64,000 nucleotides of DNA from Brevundimonas albigilva (GTDB taxonomy: Bacteria; Pseudomonadota; Alphaproteobacteria; Caulobacterales; Caulobacteraceae), in the NCBI RefSeq assembly GCF_023503965.1, contig NZ_CP097298.1, forward strand, positions 947,001 through 1,011,000, read 5' to 3'. Below, one piece after another: positions 57,359 to 64,000 of this stretch; within the stretch, counting starts at the first letter, position 1; the number at the start of each line of letters is the position of its first letter. Under the pieces are notes generated by a model. The model ran no database searches. It was not told the origin of the DNA and worked only from the letters and a program-made list of their open reading frames with translations. The position numbers and the translations under genes are program-made.

Positions 57359-58144
57359 ATGCGCATCGCCACCTGGAACGTGAATTCGATCAACGCCCGC
57401 CTGCCCACGGTGCTGGCGTGGATGGAGCAGGCCAATCCCGACGTCGCCTGCTTCCAGGAGATCAAGTGCGTGGACGAGAAGTTCCCGCGCGAGGCGTTCG
57501 AAAGCCTGGGCTACAACATCGAGACCCACGGCCAGAAGTCCTACAACGGCGTCGCCCTGCTCTCGAAACACCCGATGTCCGATGTCCGGCGCGGCCTGCC
57601 GGACGACGAGGCGGACGAACAGGCCCGGTATCTGGAAGCCCTGATCGAAGCCCCCCGCCCGATCCGGGTCGGGGCGATCTATCTGCCCAACGGCAATCCG
57701 ATCGGGACCGAGAAGTTCGACTACAAGCTCGCCTGGTTCGACCGGCTGAACGCCCATGCGCGTCGCCTCCTTGCCCATGAGGAGCCGTTGGCGCTGTGCG
57801 GAGACTACAACGTCATCCCCGAGCCCGAGGACGCCCGCAATCCCGCCGCCTGGACCGACGACGCCCTGTTCCAGCCCCAAAGCCGCCGCGCCTTTCGCGC
57901 GCTGAAGAACCTGGGCCTGGCCGATGCGCATGAGATCGGCGACGAACCGGCCGGGACCTATACCTTCTGGGACTATCAGGCCGGCGCCTGGCAGCGCGAC
58001 CACGGCATCCGCATCGACTTCGCCCTGCTGTCTCCGCAGGCGGCGGACCGCCTTCGCGGCGTCGAGACCCACCGCGAGGCCCGGGACATGGAAAAGCCCA
58101 GCGACCACGTGCCGGTGGTGATCGACCTCGACCTGGAGGGCTGA
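57359..58144 (+). CDS. xth: Exodeoxyribonuclease III
   Basis: AP endonuclease and 3'-exonuclease of base excision repair; 261 residues, the usual length. MRIATWNVNSINARLPTVLA (Asn), CFQEIKCVDEKFP (catalytic Glu), GAIYLPNGNPIG, LALCGDYNVIPEPED (Asp, Asn), TFWDYQAGAWQRDHGIRIDF and PSDHVPVVIDLDL (Asp-His) are all present. It starts at the ATG 57359 and runs six bases short of the next gene, so the two are co-transcribed. Confidence 0.97.
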   Translation: MRIATWNVNSINARLPTVLAWMEQANPDVACFQEIKCVDEKFPREAFESLGYNIETHGQKSYNGVALLSKHPMSDVRRGLPDDEADEQARYLEALIEAPRPIRVGAIYLPNGNPIGTEKFDYKLAWFDRLNAHARRLLAHEEPLALCGDYNVIPEPEDARNPAAWTDDALFQPQSRRAFRALKNLGLADAHEIGDEPAGTYTFWDYQAGAWQRDHGIRIDFALLSPQAADRLRGVETHREARDMEKPSDHVPVVIDLDLEG

Positions 58145-58149
58145 GCGTC

Positions 58150-58665
58150 ATGGCCGACGCCTTCAGGGTGGTCCTGCTGGTCGCCCTGGCGGCCGCGCTG
58201 TTGACGACGCTGGCGCTGGGTCTGTCCTGGTGGATGGAGCCGTCCCGGCGGATGCGGCGCGCCCTGCTGAAGGCGCTGGGCGGCGCCCCGGAGGTCGAGG
58301 CCATGGCGGTCGGCGAAGGCCGGGCCTGCGCCCTGAACTTCGATGTCGAGCAGGTCGTCGTGCTGTGGGCCAACGGCGCCCACGGCCTGGCCTACCATTT
58401 CCAGGAGGTGGACGGGGGCGAGATCATCGTCGACGGCCATGTCGTCGCGCGGGTCCGCCGCGGCGAGGCGCGCAAGGCGCTGGACGTCATGGCGCCGGAC
58501 GCCGAACAGGTGGTGCTGCGGCTGATGTTCGCGGACGCCCGGAACCCGGAGTTCGAACTGGCGCTGTGGGACGCCGCCGCGCCCGCCCCGACGGGATCGC
58601 CGGGCGAAGCCCTGCGGCTGGGCCGGCGCTGGCTGTCTCATCTGGAAGCCCTGCTGAAGGGGTGA
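58150..58665 (+). CDS. Membrane-anchored hypothetical protein downstream of xth
   Basis: A 171-residue protein with one N-terminal membrane helix (VVLLVALAAALLTTLALGLS) and a soluble domain with alternating beta strands (GRACALNFDVEQVVVLWANG, GEIIVDGHVVARVRRGEARK, VVLRLMFADARNPEFELALW). The composition suggests a small mixed alpha/beta domain facing the cytoplasm or periplasm. It begins five bases after xth. Family not recognised. Confidence 0.72.
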   Translation: MADAFRVVLLVALAAALLTTLALGLSWWMEPSRRMRRALLKALGGAPEVEAMAVGEGRACALNFDVEQVVVLWANGAHGLAYHFQEVDGGEIIVDGHVVARVRRGEARKALDVMAPDAEQVVLRLMFADARNPEFELALWDAAAPAPTGSPGEALRLGRRWLSHLEALLKG

Positions 58666-58756
58666 GCGCCGGCGTTCGGGGGCTTTCGATCCCCGCGCGG
58701 GAGCGCTAGAAGCGGCGGCTCGTTCCCCCTTCTCGCATCCCCTGAAGGAGCCCGCC

Positions 58757-59659
58757 GTGGCCCGCCTTTTCGACGCCTACATCGTGGCCGACTGGACCGC
58801 CGCCGAGACCAGGAAGCTGGGCGACAACTCGTTGTGGATCGGCGTGGCCAAGCGCGACGTGCGCTTCCGTCTGTACACGGAGACGCACAATGTCGCGACC
58901 CGCGCCGAGGGCGAGGCCCTGCTGAACAGCCTGCTGGCCGATCACCGAAAGCGCGGCGATCGGGTGCTGGTCGGCTTCGACTTCAACCTGGGCTATCCGG
59001 CGGGCACGGCCGCGCGGCTGAAGTTGTCCGGCGCGCCCTGGCAGGCGATGTGGAAGTTCATCGCCGCCAACGTGGTCGACAAGGCCGACAACACCAACAA
59101 CCGCTATCAGGTGGCGGCCAAGATGAACCGGCTGATGACCGACGAGGCCTGGCCGCTGTGGGGCGCGCCGGCCAAGCAGGCGCAGCGCTGGCTGACCACC
59201 ACCAAGCCGCCGCAGGGCACGGGCGACATCCCCGAGTTCCGCGCCACGGAGGACGCGGCGCGCAAGGGGCGGCTTCAGCCCAAGAGCGTCTGGCAGATGC
59301 ACGGCGCCGGCGCCGTCGGCGGCCAGACCCTGGTCGGGATTCCCGCCGTGCGCCGCCTGCTGGAGGCCCTGGGGCCTTCGGGCGCCGTCTGGCCGTTCGG
59401 CACGGGTTGGCGCGCCCTGACCCCGGAGGACGTCGCGCCGCTCTCAGCCCTGGTGGTCGAGGTGTGGCCGTCGATGTTCGACGCCCGGCCGGCCGAAGGC
59501 GAATACAAGGATCAGGCCCAGGTCCGCGCCACGGCCGAGGCCCTGGCGCGGCTTGACGACGCGGGCGACCTGGCCGGCGCCTTCGCCCCGCCCAAGTCGG
59601 CCGCCCCGGAACTGATCGACCGGGTCGAGCAGGAAGAAGGCTGGATCCTGGGCGTCTGA
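58757..59659 (+). CDS. Hypothetical protein, possible RNase H-like/DUF429-type fold
   Basis: A 300-residue cytoplasmic protein. GTG 58757 has GAAGGAG six bases upstream. The start FDAYIVADWTAAETRKLGDN, the following strand DSLWIGVA-like NSLWIGVAKRDV and VLVGFDFNLGYPAG resemble the Asp-bearing first and third strands of RNase H-like folds such as DUF429. Later blocks are QTLVGIPAVRRLLEALGPSG and VVEVWPSMFDARPAEGEYKD. I recall similar alphaproteobacterial proteins annotated without experimental support as cofactor-biosynthesis proteins. Function unknown. Confidence 0.7.
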   Translation: MARLFDAYIVADWTAAETRKLGDNSLWIGVAKRDVRFRLYTETHNVATRAEGEALLNSLLADHRKRGDRVLVGFDFNLGYPAGTAARLKLSGAPWQAMWKFIAANVVDKADNTNNRYQVAAKMNRLMTDEAWPLWGAPAKQAQRWLTTTKPPQGTGDIPEFRATEDAARKGRLQPKSVWQMHGAGAVGGQTLVGIPAVRRLLEALGPSGAVWPFGTGWRALTPEDVAPLSALVVEVWPSMFDARPAEGEYKDQAQVRATAEALARLDDAGDLAGAFAPPKSAAPELIDRVEQEEGWILGV

Positions 59660-59687
59660 CGCCCGCCCGGCCCTTCCTCGCCCGGCG

Positions 59688-61121
59688 TCAGGCTTGGGGC
59701 GTCCAGCCGCCCGCCAGCGCCTTGAACAGGGCGATCTGGTAGGTCGAGACCAGGGCGTCGGACTGCGCCAGCGCCGCCTCGGCCGCCGCCTGGGTGCGTT
59801 CGGCGTCCAGCACCAGCAGGAAGCTGTCGGCGCCCGCGTTGAACCGCTGGCGCGATAGGCCGGCCGCACGGGCCGCCTGGTCGCGCGCCTCGGTCAGGGC
59901 CGCGCGGCGGTCCAGTTCGTTGGCGTAGTTCGACAGCGCCGTCTCGGTTTCCTGCAGCGCGCCCAGCACCGTCTGGTCGAAGGTGGCCAGGGCGGCGTCG
60001 GACAGGGCGCCCGCCTGCTGGATCCGCGCCCGTGCGGCGAAGACGTTGGGGAAGGACCAACTGATCAGGGGGCCGAAGCTGAAGCGGAAGTTCTCGCTGT
60101 CGCCCAGGCCGTCGGACTCCAGCGCCGTGGACCCGATGGAGCCCCCCAGGCTGATCGAGGGGAACAGGTCCGCGGTCGCCACATTGACCCGCGCCGCCGC
60201 CGCCGCCAGGTCGGCCTCGGCCTGGCGCACGTCGGGCCGGCGGGCCAGCAGCTGGGCGCCGTCGCCGACGGGAATGGGCTGGCCGAGCTGGGGCGGACGC
60301 ACGCAGGCGGCGGCCGCCGCGCTGGCCTCGCCCGGCGTCACGCCGGTCAGGGTGGCGAGGCGGAACAGGGCCTCGTTGCGGCTGGCGCGCAGGGTCGGCA
60401 GGGTCGCCGACGTCTGGGCGACGGCCGCGCGCGCGCTGGCGACGTCCAGACCGGTGCCCGCGCCGCCTTCCAGCAGGCGCTCGGTCAGGCGCAGCGTGTC
60501 CCGCTGCAGGCCCAGAGTCCGTTCGGCCACGGCGATCTGAGCATTGGCCGAACAGGTGTCGGCATAGGCCCGCGCCGTCTCGGCCGCGACCGTGACCTGA
60601 ACGGTCGCGAAGGCGGCCTCGGCGGCGCGTACGTCGGCCCGCGCGGCGCGGATGGTCGATTCCACCCGGCCGAACAGGTCGATCTCGTAGGAGGCGTCCA
60701 GGCCGACGTCATAGCTGTCGACCTCGGGCGCGTCCTCGCCCGCCGGCAGGCCCTGGACCGTCGCGGCCGAGGCCCGGCTGCGCTGGTAGGAGGCGCTGGT
60801 CGAGGTCGTCGGCAGCCGGCCGGTGCGCGCCTCGGACAGAGAGGCCCGCACGGCGCGCAGATTGGCGAAGGCGGCTTCCAGCTGGTTGTTCTCGGCGAAC
60901 GCCTGCTGGATCAGGCCGTCCAGCGTCGGATCGTCGTACAGCCGCCACCAGTCGTCGCGCGCCTGGGCGGTCGACACGGCCGGATTGGCCGAGCCGATCA
61001 GAGCGCCGGTCCCCGCGACCGGAAGGTCGGCGACGGGCGCCTTGGGCCCGACCGCGCAGGCGGCGAGCAGGGCGCTGGCGGCTGCGGCGGTCAGGACGGT
61101 CTGGGTCTTGGATCGGATCAT
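59688..61121 (-). CDS. RND efflux outer-membrane lipoprotein (NodT/OprM family)
   Basis: A 477-residue TolC-like trimeric channel. Signal peptide with lipobox ALLAACA (Cys22), then the two repeated helical-barrel halves of the family (NQLEAAFANLRAVRASLSEA; ARRPDVRQAEADLAAAAARV, which is the conserved RRPDV motif; ADLFPSISLGGSIGS). The ATG overlaps the stop of the RND pump (ATGA), showing one operon. Together with a membrane fusion protein, presumably encoded beyond 64000, it would form an envelope-spanning drug exporter. Confidence 0.94.
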   Translation of the reverse strand: MIRSKTQTVLTAAAASALLAACAVGPKAPVADLPVAGTGALIGSANPAVSTAQARDDWWRLYDDPTLDGLIQQAFAENNQLEAAFANLRAVRASLSEARTGRLPTTSTSASYQRSRASAATVQGLPAGEDAPEVDSYDVGLDASYEIDLFGRVESTIRAARADVRAAEAAFATVQVTVAAETARAYADTCSANAQIAVAERTLGLQRDTLRLTERLLEGGAGTGLDVASARAAVAQTSATLPTLRASRNEALFRLATLTGVTPGEASAAAAACVRPPQLGQPIPVGDGAQLLARRPDVRQAEADLAAAAARVNVATADLFPSISLGGSIGSTALESDGLGDSENFRFSFGPLISWSFPNVFAARARIQQAGALSDAALATFDQTVLGALQETETALSNYANELDRRAALTEARDQAARAAGLSRQRFNAGADSFLLVLDAERTQAAAEAALAQSDALVSTYQIALFKALAGGWTPQA

Positions 61122-64000
61122 CGGATATCCCCTCCCAGGCCGGTCGCGGGCGCCGGCGCGTCGGGATCGGTCAGGTCGGAAGGTTGGTCGTAGCGGACCG
61201 GTTCGGCCTTCGGGGTCGGCTTGTGGGACGCCGGCAGCTTGCCCGACACCCAGCGCATGACGACGTAGAAGACCGGCGTGAACAACAGGCCGAAGAAGGT
61301 CACGCCCAGCATTCCGGAGAACACCGACGTGCCCAGCGCCTGGCGCATCTCGGCGCCCGGCCCCGACGCCAGCATCAGGGGCACGACGCCCAGGATGAAG
61401 GCGAAGGACGTCATCAGGATCGGCCGCAGACGGGTCTTGGCGGCGGACACGGCCGCATCGAAGCGGTTCATGCCCTCCTCCTCGGCCTGCTTGGCGAACT
61501 CCACGATCAGGATGGCGTTCTTGGCCGCCAGGGCGATCAGAACCACCAGGCCGATCTGGACCAGGATGTTGTTGTCCAGGCCCCGGATGTTGACGCCCAG
61601 CATGGCCGCCAGAAGACACATCGGCACGATCAGGATGACCGCCATCGGCAGGGTGAAGGCCTCGTATTGAGCGGCCAGCACCAGGAAGACGAACACCACG
61701 GCCATCATGAAGATCAGGGTCGCGCCCGATCCCGCGGCCTTCTGCTGCAGCGCCAGCTCGGTCCATTCGTAGGAGAAGCCCTGCGGCAGGGTCTGGCCGG
61801 CCATCTGCTCCATGATGTCCAGCGCCTGGCCGGAGGACACGCCCGCCGCCGGCTGCCCCTGAAGCTCGGACGCCGGGTACAGGTTGTAGCGCACGATCCG
61901 CGAGGGACCGGAATCGTCCCTCAGGTTCGCCACCGACCCGATCGGAACCATGGCGCCGCTGTCGGAACGCGTCTTCAGATTGGCGATGTCGGCGATGTCG
62001 TCGCGCGCCGTCGGCTCCGCCTGGGCCGTCACCCGGAAGGTGCGCCCCAGATAGTTGAAGTCGTTGACGTAGGACGAGCCCAGATAGACGCCCAGGGTGT
62101 CGAACACCGCGGACGGCTGCACGCCCAGCATCAGGGCCTTGTCGCGGTCGACGTCGGCCTCGATCCGCGGCGAGCCGGTGTTGTAGGTCGAGAAGACCTG
62201 GTTGACCTGATCCGGCGCCTGGGCGGCCGCGCCCATCATGGCGAAGGTCGCCCCCTCCAGCGCGCCGTAGCCCGCGCCCGAGGTGTCCTGGATCATCATC
62301 TTGAAGCCGTTGCCGTTGCCCAGCCCCTGAACCGCGGGCGGCGCGATGACGAAGATGTTGGCGTCGGAGATCGATCCCGTGGCCTGGGTGATGGCCCCGG
62401 CCAGGGCCGCGGCCGCTTCCTCGCGCGAGCGTTCGGCGTGCGGCTTCAGGCGGACGAAGATGGTCGCGGCGTTCGAGCCGAAGCTGAAGCTGGATCCGTC
62501 CAGCCCGGCGAAGGCGACGGTGCCGTCCACCCCGTCGGTGCCCTGGATGATTCCGCGGGCGCGCATCATCACGTCCTGGGTCCGGTCCAGAGAGGCGCCG
62601 GCGGGCAGCTGGATGACGCCGATCAGGAAGCCCTGGTCCTGCTCCGGGATGAAGCCGGTGGGCGTGTCCATCAGGCGCCAGGCGGTGACGCCCAGCAAGC
62701 CGACATAGACGATCAGCACGATGGTCACGGTGCGCACCAGACGCGCGGTCAAACGGCCGTAGCGGTCGGACAGCCAGTCGAAGCCCTCGTTGAACTTCCG
62801 TCCGCCCCAGCCGACGTAATAGACGACCGAGCCCCACAGACCCGGCTTGCGGGCGTGCGCGTCGTGGTCCTTGTGCGGCTTGAGCAGCAGCGCGGCCATG
62901 GCGGGCGACAGCGTCAGCGACACGAACAGCGAGATCACGGCGGCCGAGGCGATGACCACGGCGAACTGGCGGTAGAAGATGCCGGGAATGCCGGGCACGA
63001 ACATCGTCGGCACGAACACCGACACCAGCACCAGGCCGATGGCGATCAGGGCGCCGGAGACCTCCTGCATGGATCGGTATGCGGCCTCCTTGGGACTGAG
63101 CCCCTCGCTGATCGCGCGCTCGACGTTCTCCACCACCACGATGGCGTCATCGACGACGATGCCGACGGCCAGGACCAGGGCGAACAGCGACAGGGAGTTG
63201 ATCGAATATCCCAGCGCCAGCTGCACCGCGAAGGTGCCCACCAACGCGATCGGGATGGCCACGATCGGGATGATCGCCGCGCGCCAGGTCTGAAGGAAGA
63301 CCAGCACCACGATCACGACCAGGATGACGGCCTCGACCAGGGTGTGCTCGACGGACTCCACCGAGGCGGCGACGAATTCGGTCGGGTTGTAGGGCACGGA
63401 GATGGCCATGCCTTGCGGCAGTTCCGACTTCACCGCCTCGACCTCGGCCAGGACCCGCTCGGCGGTGCCCAGGGCGTTGGCGCCCGGCTGCTGCACGATG
63501 GCCAGGCCCACGCCGCGCTCGCCGTCGAAGAAGCCGCGGATGCCGTAATCCTGCGCGCCCAGTTCGATCCGCGCCACGTCGCGCAGATAGGTGACGCGGC
63601 CCTGGGCGTCGGTCTTCAGCACGACGTTGGCGAACTGGTCAGGGTCGGTCAGACGCCCCTGGACCTGGACGGGCAGCTGGAAGGCGGAAGCGTTGTTCGG
63701 GAAAGGCGGCTGGCCGATGGAGCCGGCGGCGGCCTGAACGTTCTGCGCGCGCAGGGCGGCGACGATGTCCGGCCCCGTCAGACCGCGCTCGGCCGCCTTG
63801 GCCGGGTCGATCCAGACCCGCATCGAATAGTTGCCGCCGCCGAACACCTGGACGGTGCCGACCCCCTCGAGGCGCAGCAGTCGGTCGCGCAGGGTCGAGT
63901 TGGCGTAGTTGCCGACGTAGTCGTTATCCAGCGTGCCGTCCGGCGAGGTCAGCCCCAGGATCATCAGGAAGCCGCTCTCGGCCTTGTTGACCGTGATGCC
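61118..64000 (-). CDS. Hydrophobe/amphiphile efflux-1 (HAE1) RND transporter, N-terminus outside window
   Basis: AcrB-like proton-driven multidrug exporter. About 960 residues are visible; the frame stays open to the window end, so roughly 80-130 N-terminal residues are missing. The visible part starts within the first porter domain (GVGTVQVFGGGNYSMRVWID). The proton relay is intact: two Asp in LAVGIVVDDAIVVVENVERA (TM4) and Lys in LIALAAKNAILIVEFAKQA (TM10). The large periplasmic loops include YNPTEFVAASVESVEHTLVE and GFIPEQDQGFLIGVIQLPAG. It is followed by an overlapping outer-membrane channel gene. Confidence 0.96.
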   Translation of the reverse strand, partial: GITVNKAESGFLMILGLTSPDGTLDNDYVGNYANSTLRDRLLRLEGVGTVQVFGGGNYSMRVWIDPAKAAERGLTGPDIVAALRAQNVQAAAGSIGQPPFPNNASAFQLPVQVQGRLTDPDQFANVVLKTDAQGRVTYLRDVARIELGAQDYGIRGFFDGERGVGLAIVQQPGANALGTAERVLAEVEAVKSELPQGMAISVPYNPTEFVAASVESVEHTLVEAVILVVIVVLVFLQTWRAAIIPIVAIPIALVGTFAVQLALGYSINSLSLFALVLAVGIVVDDAIVVVENVERAISEGLSPKEAAYRSMQEVSGALIAIGLVLVSVFVPTMFVPGIPGIFYRQFAVVIASAAVISLFVSLTLSPAMAALLLKPHKDHDAHARKPGLWGSVVYYVGWGGRKFNEGFDWLSDRYGRLTARLVRTVTIVLIVYVGLLGVTAWRLMDTPTGFIPEQDQGFLIGVIQLPAGASLDRTQDVMMRARGIIQGTDGVDGTVAFAGLDGSSFSFGSNAATIFVRLKPHAERSREEAAAALAGAITQATGSISDANIFVIAPPAVQGLGNGNGFKMMIQDTSGAGYGALEGATFAMMGAAAQAPDQVNQVFSTYNTGSPRIEADVDRDKALMLGVQPSAVFDTLGVYLGSSYVNDFNYLGRTFRVTAQAEPTARDDIADIANLKTRSDSGAMVPIGSVANLRDDSGPSRIVRYNLYPASELQGQPAAGVSSGQALDIMEQMAGQTLPQGFSYEWTELALQQKAAGSGATLIFMMAVVFVFLVLAAQYEAFTLPMAVILIVPMCLLAAMLGVNIRGLDNNILVQIGLVVLIALAAKNAILIVEFAKQAEEEGMNRFDAAVSAAKTRLRPILMTSFAFILGVVPLMLASGPGAEMRQALGTSVFSGMLGVTFFGLLFTPVFYVVMRWVSGKLPASHKPTPKAEPVRYDQPSDLTDPDAPAPATGLGGDIR

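Noticed and set aside
58757..59659. Assigning a cobalamin or molybdopterin function to the 300-residue protein
   Set aside because: No cofactor genes are nearby and the motifs only suggest an RNase H-like fold.

Overview
The window is a very GC-rich, gene-dense stretch of a Caulobacterales chromosome, most likely Brevundimonas. Supporting evidence: several Caulobacter-type flagellins without variable domains in a cluster with FlaG- and FlaEY-like genes, sigma-54 promoters with FlbD-like palindromes, a CtrA-type box, and the alanine/methionine pair at the quinolone-determining positions of GyrA that I recall being reported for Brevundimonas. I could run no homology search, so family names come from motif and sequence recognition.

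Layout. 1-3.6 kb: 3' part of ppdK, then two tandem outer-membrane beta-barrel genes. 4-7.3 kb: a ketoacyl synthase III-type enzyme and a KpsC-type Kdo transferase. 7.6-12.5 kb: tgt, a 689-bp gene-free stretch, a lipoprotein, an ROK kinase, tRNA-Lys, a CoA racemase/transferase and a small lipoprotein. 12.5-18.9 kb: the tamA-tamB outer-membrane assembly pair and arsC. 19-24.7 kb: arginine succinyltransferase (AST) catabolism genes astA-astD-astB behind an M20 hydrolase, with a repeat in every gap. 24.8-32.7 kb: katG, phhA, hspQ, ppx, two cyclophilins, coaD and a class IV aminotransferase. 32.7-33.7 kb: a toxin-antitoxin pair with VapC and an unusual fused antitoxin. 33.7-40.5 kb: gyrA, sodC, DUF1003, an EamA transporter, ssb and two envelope genes. 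40.6-46.7 kb: flagellin cluster. 46.7-49.7 kb: a compact phage- or gene-transfer-agent-like cassette (tail fibre, small ORF, holin, endolysin, two spanins). 49.8-64 kb: DUF4112, a membrane EEP phosphatase, cca-NUDIX-DUF1285 operon, GNAT, crotonase-MBL pair, a secreted three-repeat cysteine protein, xth, two unknowns, and a tripartite RND efflux system running off the end.

Sequence quality matters for every reader. At least 18 frame breaks occur in 64 kb, mostly single missing C or G in short homopolymers, and they hit essential or highly conserved genes (ssb, tamB, katG three times). In nearly every case restoring one base gives a family-typical protein. I therefore treat these as probable consensus errors. 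They are listed as pseudogenes only because the reading frame is literally broken here.

The most interesting items are the DUF7662-like/RHH fused antitoxin with VapC and its 10-bp-spaced direct-repeat operator, the regularly spaced GGCA-N5-TGCC enhancer arrays upstream of sigma-54 flagellin promoters, the tail-fibre/lysis cassette lacking any head or tail genes, and the secreted triple-cysteine-repeat protein.
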